DNA of 64,000 nucleotides from NCBI RefSeq assembly GCF_020085105.1, contig NC_058058.1:6750175-6814174 (forward strand). Reading direction: 5' to 3'. This document shows positions 21,901 through 33,682 of this stretch, piece by piece; position 1 is the stretch's first letter; the number at the start of each line of letters is the position of its first letter. The notes beneath the pieces are model-generated. The model saw only the letters and a program-made list of their open reading frames with translations. It ran no database searches and was not told the DNA's origin. Made by a program: the position numbers and the translations under genes. Origin of the DNA: Siniperca chuatsi. Its lineage: Eukaryota; Chordata; Actinopteri; Centrarchiformes; Sinipercidae.

Positions 21901-24900
21901 TCCTATAATTATGCATCAAAATGGAAAAAGTTAATGATTGGTGAAAAATGTTTGAGTTCTCTGTCTTGAGGCATTGTGGACTTCTTTATTCCATAGGATC
22001 CAAAACGTGGAATAAGCTTGTTCAACAGTTCCAGGCAGTGAGAATCAGTTAAATACTTGGATTGTGTTTTCCTGTTGTCTCAGGACTTTGCCCATGCACG
22101 GCAGCTTTTCTCTGCCTGCCTGGAGCTTGTTACCGAGTTCTCTCCGAAGCTGAGGCAGGTGATGCTGAATGAGATGCTGCTGCTGGAGGTCCGTGCCCAC
22201 GAGACGATGGCGGCCGAAGGCTGCAAGGAGCGACCGCCCCCCGACCTGGTCAGCAGGGTCCGAGGATACCTGGAGATGAGGATTCACGGTGAGTCGATGG
22301 AAACACTGTGAAGTTGTTACCTGGTCTTTACCCACCTGAAATACGTTTTTCATTTTCTGATGTAGGGCTGTGTGGTAAAACCCCGTCACTCTGGTGCTGC
22401 AAGCTTAGAATTATTTGGCAAAAGAAATATTTAAGACACTTCTGGATGCACTTTAACATTAAGATTGTACCCTATCTCTGTGAGTAACATCACAACATGC
22501 TCACTATAGATTAATACTGCAGTTTAATAAGAGATAATTCATAAAGTTTGGACGTTTAGAGAACACAAAATGTAACACACCTGCTCTATCCATAATTTTG
22601 TTTGTACATTAGACTGTTTCTGATATTTTAATGCTTCTCTCACCAACCTAAATCACTGTAAACAGCATCAGCACCTGTTTTTCAGATGCACTAAATTACA
22701 GGATGTCCTTGTCTTTGTCTCCAGATCTGCCCCTGCGTCAGGTGGTAGGAGAGGAATGTGTCGCCTTCATGTTGAACTGGAGAGAGAACGATTACCTGAC
22801 TCTGCAGGTGCCACCATCTCTGGTCATGAACAACCCATACATCAAGGTAAAAAGTCTATTTTCAAGCCCATTACTGCCTCATTGTAGCTGTTACATAGAT
22901 GTTATTATTGTCTCTTACACTTGATTTCACCAATACATTGTTCCAAGAAGCCCATAACATTTCTGTAGGTTATGAAATAAGATGTCTTCCGCTATTTTAT
23001 TTTTCCGCTATCATGTTAATGTTGACTTCACTGGGCTACTGCAAAAACTTTGTATGCTCTGTAATGGTACAGGTGTTTTGAGCTCACTGAATTCCTAACA
23101 TCTTAAGATTTTCAATAAAGTTGATTGATCAAATGCAACTTAGCCAGCTGCAATAAGAGCCACAGCATGACAACCTGTATCTGCTTGTTGCACTACTTCA
23201 TTTAAAGATACACCAATCGATATTTCTACATTAATGAACATGTGTAATGTGGAAGGTGTCACTTCCTTCAGCTCACTGTTTTTGGTTTTCTGTCCCACAA
23301 CTTTACTGTTCTTGTTCACTTTCACTGCTCTCATCAGTCTGCTGTTTTCAGCAAAAAAAAGCTCTGATAAACCTACTGTATGTGACCTGTCCAGCACCAG
23401 ACAACAGAGACAATTGGCAACTAGCTGGTGAACATAGTGGAGCATATATCAGCTAAAGAGCCTGATATTTCCCTCAGGAGTTGGTGGAGCTCAAAACAGA
23501 GTTAAAAGTAGAGTGAATATTGGACTTACATTTGCCAAGTGGACAGAAACAAGTCTCCAAATTCATAGTAATGTTCCTTCATGTGTGCTTGATGTGTAAA
23601 TAAGCAACTGTTTCGACTTTATAAGGTGATAAAATGTCAATGTTGTGCATACAGCTTCTTGCGCTGCCCCCAAGTGGCCGAAAAAATCAGTTATTGCAGG
23701 TTCAAGCTGTATGATTCGTATATTGAGAGACAAACTCAGTGTCATTTAATACATGTACCACTGTAGAAATAGTCTAACAGTAAATATTCTTGAAGTATTG
23801 TACATCTTACACGTTCCCATAATTCAGTTGGACATATTTGTACCTTTGGAAACACTGGGATCTCCATGAGAGATCAAAACAAAGCTTTGTAGGTTTGAAC
23901 AAAGGGTTTCTGATGATTGATCTTCCACTGGGTCCGGGATGGTTGACACAAACGGGACCGCTGTGGTTTTCACTTGTTCAGTTCGTCCCCTCTGTTTCCT
24001 TCTGATAGCTCGGTCAGCTCCTGGCTTCAACATGCAAAGAGCTCCCAGGTCCTAAAGAGAGTCGGCGCACAGCCAAGGAGCTGTGGGATGTGGTGGTGCA
24101 GATCTGCAGCGTGTCCATCCAACACAAGAGGAACAACGACGGCAGAGTGGGCCTCATTAAACACAGAGAGTCCTCCATGGGCATCCTGCACCGGTGCGCT
24201 GCAAACATGCCTGCTACCACTTAAGATTTGATGGTGTTTACAATTATATGCTATATATAAACATACACAGGTGAAAGAGTCATGCTCATTCTGGTATATT
24301 TTCATTGTCTAACCCATTTAGGAGCAAATTCATCACTTTCATTAAGAAACTTAGAGTAAGTATCCAATAAGCCAAACTTACACCCGCTGTAGATATATTA
24401 AAGTTTCATTAGATGAGGCGCTGTTGATGCAAAGTAACGAGTTTTTATCTTACTTCTCACAGGAGCCGTTGGTGCTGACAACTCTCATCTCACTGTTTGT
24501 GAGGCTCCACAGCATAGTGCGGGTATGTCTCTAATTTCAGTGGTTAGACTGTTGAATTATCCACTGTAGAGTCTCACACAGGCTGTGTGGTAGTTATCTA
24601 ACAGCAAAACAAGGGGAAATAAACAGTTTGCTAAAATGGCTTTAATGTTGCAGCAATGTACAAATGCTGTGGTGTGCTGGTAGGTTTTGCTGCAGTTTCA
24701 GTCTGAACGCTTAAAAGTTGTTCTCTGCACTACTTACCACAATCAACTCATTCTCTCATGGGTAACCAACAGTTTTCTCTTTCTTTAGGATGATATCGTA
24801 AATGAAGTGACAGCAGAACACCTCACCATCTGGCCATCTACTCTTCCAAAGTAAGAACATTTTCTTTCTTAATTAAATGTTTACGATTTCTTAAACCAAG

Positions 24901-27456
24901 CCACTAAATGTGTGTGTGTGTGTGTGTGTGTGTGGGAGCAGCATACAGGCAGTAGATGTGGAAGCTGTGGCTGTGACGGTCAAAGAGCTGGTGTCCTATG
25001 CCCTCACCCTGAATCCTAATAACCAGTCGTGGCTCATCACACAGGCCGATATCTACTTTGGTAAGAAACGCAGCGGCAACACTGTAAAGTCAGAGAACAC
25101 TTTAATGATTCAATACAACCTTTGTTTTTCTCTGGTGACATCTACAGTCAGAAAGCGTTTCATCAGTGAATTTAGTTGAGGTTCCAGTTTCTAAAATGCT
25201 CACCAATGGATTTAAGCAAACTAGGGTTAAATAGCAGTTGCAAAAAATCTTTGTTTTTGTATTAAACTGTTTGGAGAACCAGATGCGTCTGGCTTACGAC
25301 ACCAGGAATGACGGAAGGCATGAATCACTGAATTTAAGTACATTTTGTAGGGTTTGTAGTGATTGTTTCTCTCTGTGGCAAACACCAAACATGCTGCTGA
25401 ATTGGCTACAACAGTTCAGGTAAAGTATAAACACAGTGTTAACCCAGATGTCTGAGTTCGACTAAAGCCTTCTTCTTCATCTCCCTCCGTTTGTAGTGAC
25501 CAATCTGTACTCTGCTGCGCTGAACCTTTACCTCCAGGCTGGAGCTGTGTGCTCGGACTTCTTCACCAAAGCTGTGCCCCCTGATGTCTACACTGACCAG
25601 GTAGATCACACAGGTTACTCATAATTGTTTTGATAAAACATTACACCTACGTTCACAATGAAGAGCTCTTCAGCGGCTGTTGGCAACAATAAATATTAAG
25701 TTTTCTCTCACTGACAATTTGATATAATTTTTGATCAAATTCAGAGCAATTTAAAATTTTTCTACAGTTGAATAATTACAAATTACTAAAATATACTACA
25801 TATTTTATGAGCAAATTACAATAATGTAAAAAAGATAGAAACTTAACATACTTAGTCACCTGTAATTTGCAGTTTCCACTGTTGTACTCATTAAAATGAC
25901 TCAAACCTAATTACACACTGACTGTTGTTTGCAGGTCCTGAAGAGGATGATCAAGTGCTGTTCAATGATGAACTGCCACACACAGGTCAGAGATCAATCC
26001 AGTTGCCCCCTTTTTAAATTTTTTTAATTAATTGCACCTACTAATCACAAGTCTCTCTCAATGTCCTGATAGTAAAATTGTTTAATTAGTGGACAGTTTG
26101 TTTCCTGCGTCAGTGTTTGTGAAAATGTCAAAGTATTAGTGATGTCCAGGTGTGATTGAATAAATACCTTTCAGGTTTTATTACACTTTCAGCATCATGT
26201 TAAATGTTTATTTTCACATCCTGCTTGCTTTGATTGTTCAGTGTTAAACTAGGTTGTCTCGCATTCTCATTAGGTTGCCGTTCTCTGTCAGTTTCTTCGA
26301 GAGGTGGATTACATGACGGCATTTAAAGCTCTTCAAGAACAGAACAGGTATGGCACGCCATGACACACCCAACAGCGAAGACCAACAGCACTACTCCGAA
26401 CATCTCTTACATCTTCTTCTGTCCCCACAGTCACGATGCCATGGACTCATTCTACGACTACATCTGGGACGTCACTATCCTGGAATTCCTCACCCGTATC
26501 CTTTCTGTTATTGATGTTTTGATTCATGATTGCAAATACAGACCTTCAGAGAAGTGGCTTATATCGTTCCCCTGTCAATTCACCTTTTGCAAAAACTAAG
26601 TCATGCAAATAACATTTTGTTTAACTTTGTTTTTCCCACACTTGTCACCGTGTCTCTTTTGGGGCCCTCATACACACTTTAAAGAAACACGCTTAACTAC
26701 AGTGTCTGTCATTAATTTCCTTCCTTGACTGTGCGTTCAGATATTCACCACAAACGGGGCGAGACTGAGAAGAGACAAATAGCGGTAAGTAGGTCAGTCC
26801 CCACAGTTAACATCAGGGTTAAAACAAACTGCTGTTCTACTTTTTAAAAAACAAATCTATCATGTTTAAAATTAACAGTAGCTTGTTTTCCTTTTGATAA
26901 CCAACCAAAATGGAAATTTTTCATGGAGGGAAGAAAGTATTTAACATTATGAAAATGCATTTTTCCAGATAGTCCACTGGGTTATTAAATAGTTAGTAAT
27001 ATTCCTCAGCTCGTAATTCATCAAATTTGGTTTTAGTGTTCATTACAGTAACATTAACCCAGTAAGCATTCATTTGGTGATTAGGAGCTTGAAACACATC
27101 TAGGTTGAAAAGTCTGTTTTCCCATGTCTGTTTTGTATAAACCTTGTTTCAATAGCAGTTTGAATATATTTAGAATCTGCTTCAGTCTTAAAATGTTGTT
27201 GAAACGGGTTATGTGCATCATAGACATCAAAAACTCAACTTTTCAACCAAATCAAGCCAAATTTTAACCTGCATATCTCTTAAGTAAGTCTATGCTTACT
27301 GAGAGGCTGCATCAGTTTCCTAACTCTGCTTTTCCTCAGATAAAAGCGATCGGACAGTCCGAGCTGAACACCAGTAACCCCGAGGAAGTGCTGCAGCTGG
27401 CTGCACAGAAAAGGAAGAAGAGATTCCTGCAAGCGATGGCCAAACTGTATTTCTAG
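15929..27456 (+). CDS. ints8: INTS8, Integrator complex subunit 8
   Basis: Coding exons: 15929-16061, 16952-17126, 17567-17707, 17996-18067, 18294-18345, 18590-18769, 19063-19170, 19280-19432, 19638-19738, 20010-20151, 20692-20762, 21004-21179, 21350-21480, 21699-21809, 22084-22288, 22725-22846, 24009-24193, 24322-24355, 24463-24522, 24789-24850, 24942-25060, 25497-25600, 25935-25985, 26274-26347, 26431-26495, 26741-26784, 27340-27456. They sum to exactly 996 codons with the stop, that is 995 residues, the human length. INTS8 helps recruit PP2A to Integrator on RNA polymerase II. The conserved WFEF motif reported to be needed for this is at residues 25-28. The remainder is helical repeat sequence, ending KRKKRFLQAMAKLYF. 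Highly conserved blocks include KLLALKVAAHMKWDLD, FYDIPASASVNIGQLE and GPKESRRTAKELWDVV. No frame break or missing exon was seen. It is convergent with ccne2. Confidence 0.97.
23225..23645. repeat. Dispersed repeat, copy 1 (partner at 53925), in ints8 intron 17
   Basis: Shared with 53925-54385 in the same orientation: TCACTGCTCTCATCA, CCTGTCCAGCACCA, ACTAGCTGGTGAACATAGTG, ATTTCCCTCAGGA-TTGGTGGAG and GATGTGTAAATA. I do not recognise the family. Confidence 0.6.
24909..24934 (+). repeat. TG dinucleotide run at the 3' splice site of ints8 coding exon 21
   Basis: Thirteen TG units run directly into GGAGCAG/CATACAGG, the acceptor of the exon beginning at 24942. They take the place of an ordinary polypyrimidine tract. 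Confidence 0.9.
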
Positions 27457-27517
27457 GACACATGTGAACCACTGTTAAACTTTTGGGGGGGAATGTATAT
27501 TTTATTTTGGGGTAGAA

Positions 27518-27535
27518 AATAAACTTCTAAATAAA
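27518..27535 (+). terminator. ints8: ints8 polyadenylation signals
   Basis: Two AATAAA hexamers lie at 27518-27523 and 27530-27535, about 60-75 bases after the stop codon. This gives ints8 a very short 3' UTR. Confidence 0.75.
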
Positions 27536-27684
27536 TACAGTTGCTCATTTGTACACTTGTAGTAATTAGGAATTAATTCTTTTAAAAAACAAACATCATT
27601 GCCCTGAGTTACACAAACAATGGCTTGGTTATAACAGCATGGTAAAGCTAACTGACAAACACTCATGAACTAAAGAGACTGCAC

Positions 27685-27690
27685 TTTATT
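27685..27690 (-). terminator. ccne2: Candidate ccne2 polyadenylation signal
   Basis: TTTATT on the + strand is AATAAA on the minus strand, about 630 bases after the ccne2 stop. The interval 27690-28317 holds no other gene and is read as ccne2 3' UTR. The two convergent 3' ends are then only about 150 bases apart. Confidence 0.5.
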
Positions 27691-28317
27691 TAGCCAGCGC
27701 TTTCTGACGCATGGCTTTCATCAGGGTTCATGAAAAAGTGCATACTCGTACATCAGTGTTTCCAAGTTACCTTTTGCACTTAGTTTAGAGATTAGACGAC
27801 AGGTGAAGTAGCAGCTGTACACTCAACTGCTTTTCAACAGAATCCATTTTAAAAACAATTTAATTTCCACTGACCCTAAAGCAGTGTTAAAGATTTCATC
27901 TGTTGACCGTACTTAATGCTACAAAAGTAAACAATTGCACATCACTTTCAGTAATAGAAAGTCATTTCCTACAAAATGACACATACAGCAAACATCACAC
28001 TTTAAAAAAACTAAACATTTTTCCTTTCTGAAGCAAAAGCACCCACTTGCTAAAAACAGCTAAAAATCAAGCATAAAGCTTTGGCCAAGATTCACGAGTC
28101 TTTAAAATACAGGCACATTACCCTGGATAGTGCATTCAGTGACAAATTTCATTCATGTCAGCAGGCGTGAAATAAACTCCCGTCCAGAATCAGTATCGCT
28201 GTTAACGGCCTTTCCCCCCCACTGGATAGGAGCAGTCTCCAGTTAAGACTTGGCCTTTGCGGAAACTTAACCCTGTGCTCTTTGGTCACACTCACTTCAG
28301 AGTCTTCCTCTTGGAGT

Positions 28318-31300
28318 TCAGTGTGTGCAGGTTTTTTCTGTGCTGTTGGGAGGAGTGGGAAACTGGCTCTTTACCTCCTTTTGACTGGCGTTCTCCTAAA
28401 ATAAAAAAGGACAGGATGAAAGTCAGAAAACAGTGATGAAGTAGCATCAATGAATATTTAAGAATATAAATATTTCTTGAGCTTTGATGTTAAATGATAC
28501 AGCGCACTAAAAATTGGTCCTACATCTGCAGAGCAGCCTTGTATGTACAAAAGGCAACTAAGCTTAAAACTGCAGCAGTCAGCTAATGAATACAGTGCCT
28601 CACAAAAATGACATCTTGTCTATTTATTTTGGGACGTGACGACAAATGTTTCAGCCTGTCCTACACCTTAATTAGTGCAGTTACAATCCAGTTAACACAA
28701 ACCACAACTAAAAAGGTTTTCACACCATAAGGACTAGAGCTGGAACTAACCATTACTTTCATTAATTAATCTGAGTATTTTCTGAGAAAAATATCCTTCC
28801 CATTTTTTGAGTTCAAGGTCATGTCTTGTGTGCACACTGACAAAAAAAATAAAAAATAAAATTTCATACGTTCAGACAGTGTCCTGTGTGCAGCAGTTAA
28901 CCTATACAGCTTCTCTATATTTTTCATTAAGGAGCGGCTTTGTGGGGAAAATGTTTGGGCGGTGAGAGAGAGAGCTTGAAAGCAGCTGTATTATTATTAT
29001 AGCTTTAACTATTATGTCTAACACAGCTGCCATGAGGCTTTGACAGCATGCCAGTGGCAAAGAATCATACTTTAAATCATCTATATTACCTTTAACTTTC
29101 CTCTCTTTACTCTTTAGTTGTTTGGGAGAGGTGCACTTACAATTTTTGATAACATTTAGCTCTTGTTTCTAAGGAGGTTAAATGCATTTAGTGTAAATCG
29201 CTTGAACAAAAGCATCAGCCAAATTAATATAATGCAACATCCCAACAAGTAGAACAAGAAAATACTAACCAGCATGGTCATGTAATCTGTGTGCGTCTGG
29301 ATGTTGTGTCTGTCTTCCGTCTTTATTCTGGTCAAATCCCTCATTGTTGCTCTGCCAAAACAACCCACAGATTCCACAAAGGGGGCCATCCAGTTAACAC
29401 ACAGGTGGATGGCGTCTTTCGACAGACCTGAACAGACAAAAAACAACACGTTTACATGCATCGAGTAACCTCGCTGTGGGGTCACACTGTGTTTCAGGTC
29501 ATGATTTAAAAAAAAACAACAAAAAACAAAAAACCAACAACAACCCTGAAATGCTAAAATATATTAGTCGTGATATTGACACTTCAACTATCAAATATTG
29601 AGATTTTTGATTGAGTTAAATAAATACCATAATACACACAGAGCCTCAGCTCTTTCTGGTCCATTTCTCATCCTGTTATTAGGTTCAAAAATACAGATTT
29701 TTCCATTTATATCTACATTTCCGTACACGTAATAATCCCAAATCTTACCTGAAACTTTTTCTACTGTTTCCTGCTGAATGAAATGGCACAGGACTGAGGC
29801 GGCCAACACTCGATACTGGAAGTCCAAAGAGTTTATGTTGAGGATACACAGGTCTAAAAGCTAGAAAAAAAAAAATCAAAAAGAAAGAAAAGAAACAGCA
29901 CTTGACATTAGTCATGAGCTAGGCTTAAGCTAATGAAAGAAACTAAATCTTATATCTATCGCTATATCCACACACACACACACAATTTGTTTCTTTGGTT
30001 TAAGTTGGGAGACATAACTAGGTGACTGTATCATTACCAAGTAGGGAACAAGTACTGACACATTTGTTTACTTTGGTATGATATAGTAAGATGAGAGAAA
30101 GCTCTGATGGGATACCATTGATATCATGGTAGTAGGGTCTTACAACAGAATGAAATCCAATAAAAAACAGCCCTGAAAGAAAAGCCCTTTGTGAAATGTT
30201 AGTTTTCTTGTGACTAGCAGTTTTTAACACAGCTTTGAGAGAGAGGCTTGTGTCAGTATGTATGCTTAAAAAAAGATGAATCCCATCTAAACACCTACAC
30301 GTGTCATTTGTATGTAAGTGTCCTGTGGAAACTGCGGCTCCAGCAGGTCAGAGTTGGTGTTCATCGATGCCATCTGGAAGTAAAGCTTCAGCCACGACAC
30401 GGCTGTTTCAGGACAAAGGTTCCAACTTAGTGCCTGTAAAACGTGTAAATAAAGTAGAATTACTTTAAAATTAAAGCCTTCTTATCGATTATTAATGAAG
30501 AATAATGAGTCAAAATGTGGCTATACTTGTGATAGTATTACCTTCAAAATTATTAACTCCATTTGAAGAATCTCGTCTTCATAGTAGGTCCCTGCAGTCA
30601 CATAGGCCATCTGTGAGAGCTTTGGAGGACAGGCTTCCTACAAGGAAAGAAAATATAACTCAAAAACTTCACCAAGCACAGTTATATGCATTAGAAATGT
30701 GTCTGTGTGGACTGCTGCCATCAAGCAAATAAAACCTCAGGTTCAATGAGCCTGTTAAACAAATATAAAAAAGGTTTCTCAACTGGCTGCTGGCTGTTTT
30801 GTACCAGAGGTGACGTGTGAAATGTGGAAAGTCTTGAAAGTGCTGAAAGTGATGTGTTGTTTAAGTGCAAGTTGAAGGCGTCTCTTGTCAAAGTGCTGCA
30901 CCGTTTACTTTAGAATGATCTGACCTGACCCCTCCCCATTGTTCCTTACCTCCATCTTTGCTGCTATAAAAAGACAGGTTATCCCAATGAGCTGCAGCAT
31001 GCTCTTTTCAATGTTGTTCTGGGTCAACATGAACCGGTCAAAGTAGTCCTGTGCCAGGTAGAACGTCTGCCGGTGAAGAGTATAGGACTCACTCACCTGG
31101 TAAAACCAATGACAAAACAAATGTTGGCAAACCTTTTTTTGATGAGGATCAAAATTTAAGTGATTATGTGACTTAATTTTGTCTCAGTTTTCCCCCTTTA
31201 TTTTTAGTTCAACTTATGAAAATGCATGAAAAATATTAAGATAATAAATGTGGCTTGTGCAAAATATCTAAAACCTGATGGATGTATATAGGTCAAACAT

Positions 31301-33682
31301 GAAATAACTAATTTTGTTGTGGTAGTCACAGGTTAATCTAGAGTTTTTTTTATACTGCTACTATTTTACACACAATAGTTGTAAAATCATCAACAATACC
31401 CAGAAATCTGAAAGACAAATGTTAAACTTAAAAAGGTCCAGTGTGTAACATTTGAGGATCTATTGGCAGAAAGGGAATACAATATTTATAAGTATGTTTT
31501 CATTTGTGTATAATCACCTGAAAATAAGAATCGTTGTGTTTGTTACCTTAGAATAAGCCGTTTATGGTAAACGGACTGTACTAGTTCTAGTCTTTCTGAC
31601 TACTCAAAGCACTTCAACTACATATCACATTCACCCCAATTCAGATGGGACTTTACTTTGATGGCAGACCTGCTCATCAAAGTAACTAAGCATTCACACA
31701 CACGTTTGCACAGCCCTCGGGAGCTATTTGGGGTTCAGTGTCTTGCCCAACGACACTTCGACATGGGCTGGGGGAAGCCAGGATCAAACCGCCAACCTTC
31801 CGATTGGTGGATCACCCGCTCTACCACTAAGCCACAGTCGCCCCTTTATAGCTACAGAGGGAGCGGGTCCCCTTCCACGGAGGTCGCCATGTTGCACCAC
31901 TGTGTTTCTACAGTAGCCCAGAACGGACAAACCAATCACTGGCTCTAAAAAGGGCCGTTCGTGTTTTTCGAGGCCACTGTAGTTTCTCTTACATGTTTGA
32001 AGGGGAGGGTGCAGTGAGCAGTATTCAAATGGTTGCAAACTGCAATTTCAATGCTAGATGTCACTAAATCCAACACACTGGACCTTTAAAAGCAAGGATG
32101 AATGTTTAACTGTAACAAATATTTTAAGGTGCATTTTTAAAAAAAAAAAGAAACTTATTTAGTTGAAGGATAGAAACAATTACTTATTGAAGCATGCGCA
32201 ACATAAATTTGGAGATGCAGTTGAAGACGCACCTCAATCAACCAGTCGAGGAGGATTGATCTCATTCTGGGTTGTATACTGGGGTGCTTCTGCATGAAGC
32301 TCTTGCTGTGTGTGTAATTCTGCTCCCTGCCGACCATCTTCTGCCATACATCTTCAGAAGATCCCCATCTGTAACATGCAGACACATAAGAGTTGCAATG
32401 ATTAGTCGATTAATCAATTGAAAAGAAAATTAGTAAATTAGTAAGTCATTTTTAAAGTAAAAACTGAACATACATTTGATTGTTCCTGTTTCTTAAAATG
32501 TGAGAATATGAGCGTTTTTCCTGGTCTTACATTATAGTAAATTGAGTGTCTTTGGGTTTTGGACTGTTGGTCAGACAAAACAAGACATCTGATGACGTCA
32601 CCTTGTCCTCTAGGGATATTGTGATGGGCTGTTTTCTGACATTTTGTAGACCAGATAAATACTCGAGAAAATAATTGAGAGATTAATCGATAATGAAAAT
32701 AATCTTTAGTTGGAGTCTTACAGAGAAACATGTATATTAAACTGTCTGGCAAAGGATATCAGGAAGTGATAACTGTGAGTCAAACCATGGCTGAATAATG
32801 TAAGATAATCACCCAAGATGAGGAAGAGGTGACGGCCGAACCAAGGAATCCCCTGAAGTGAGAACTGCTGGTTCATCACAGCCGACCGTGACTCCCTTCT
32901 CACGAGTCTCTAAGAGAATACAAGGCTTGGCGACACCTTCAAGTACCAGCTGGTTCTGAAATGGAAATGAGAAAATTGAATGCAACATGTGTTGTTTATA
33001 AACAAAATCTACAGCACAGACAGGATATTTCTGTTGCGACATACGTTTTTGTTTTGTTGTTTTTTGCTTTCCCCTTGGCATCAGGGGTGGTAATACAGGT
33101 CAATGGGATGACCTCAGTTGGGGTTTTGGGGGTGGGAAGGGTAGGGGCACTTTGTAACATTATTATTTGACTTTTTTTGTTCTATTTCTGAAGATACTTT
33201 TTTTAAAGAAAGAAAAGAGTGCACAGGTTTATTTATTTATCCATTTTGTGCACTTGAACAGACTTGGCTATGCCTGTGCAAAACCAATAAAAAGAATATT
33301 ATAAAAAGAAAACAAAAGGTACATACCTTCTCGCACTGCAGCTTTGACAGGGGCTGAACCTTTTTTCTGTTGCTTTGCTGAAAAGACAAGTTGTCTGTCA
33401 GACCATTGAGACAATGCTCGATTATATAATCACTAGTTAAAGCTAAACAGTACAATCTTAAATAAATGGTTTGTTAGGACTCTTACCTTAGTGACTTTGC
33501 CTTTCTGCCCTGGAGCATTTTCAGATCTTTTCTGCAGGCGACCACTGCAAAGACATCAAACTGAACTCAACATGGAGCTGGAGATTTGACAACAGCCCAA
33601 CAACCAATCAAAATACAACAACAACAACAATAATAATAATAATAAAAAAACAAAAAGCAGGTCAATACCTTTGTCTAGTCAT
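28318..33682 (-). CDS. ccne2: Cyclin E2 (G1/S-specific cyclin)
   Basis: Coding exons in transcript order: 33682-33669, 33544-33487, 33377-33327, 32955-32813, 32368-32233, 31096-30950, 30637-30542, 30433-30299, 29860-29749, 29427-29270, 28395-28318. They give 375 residues (human about 404; the N-terminal region is shorter). Cyclin E2 activates CDK2 for S-phase entry. The cyclin box begins with MRSILLDWL, followed by [50 protein letters not shown] and the [13 protein letters not shown] region. The C-terminus [10 protein letters not shown] is a TPPxS phosphodegron of the kind read by FBXW7 (T364, S368). Its TPP-STEK wording favours cyclin E2 over E1, as does the neighbour ints8. A non-coding 5' exon must lie upstream, since an acceptor sits at 33701-33702 just before the ATG exon. 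The donor of the eighth exon (ACACGT/GTAGGT) was chosen because it keeps phase. Confidence 0.95.
31430..32092. mobile_element. Inverted-repeat DNA element (MITE) in a ccne2 intron, split by a SINE
   Basis: The left end reads AAAAGGTCCAGTGTGTAA and the right end ACACACTGGACCTTTAAA, an inverted pair. The inner part (GAACGGACAAACCAATCACTGG, CTAGATGTCACTAAATCCAA) matches a short element common in percomorph genomes. The interior is interrupted at about 31556-31847 by an unrelated SINE. Confidence 0.7.
31556..31847 (-). mobile_element. tRNA-derived SINE nested in the element at 31430-32092
   Basis: Read on the minus strand, it starts AAAGGGGCGACTGTGGCTTA, has an A-box-like TGGCTTAGTGGTAGAG and a B-box-like GGTTTGATCCTGG, and continues into a body containing TCGTTGGGCAAGACACTGAA. 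It ends with CTTTGAGTAGTC and a short tail. This head-body layout is that of a common fish tRNA-related SINE. Confidence 0.7.
32390..32725. repeat. CGATTAATC-family element in a ccne2 intron
   Basis: The left end has TTGCAATGATTAGTCGATTA and the right end GATTAATCGATAATGAAAATAATC followed by TAGTTGGAGTCT, an imperfect inverted pair. The interior includes TGTGAGAATATGAGCGTTTT and TTTTCTGACATTTTGTAGACC, as in other copies of this fish family. Confidence 0.6.

Noticed and set aside
31658..32038. Open frames of 84-96 codons on both strands
   Set aside because: They lie inside the nested SINE and MITE and are shared by many copies of these elements.
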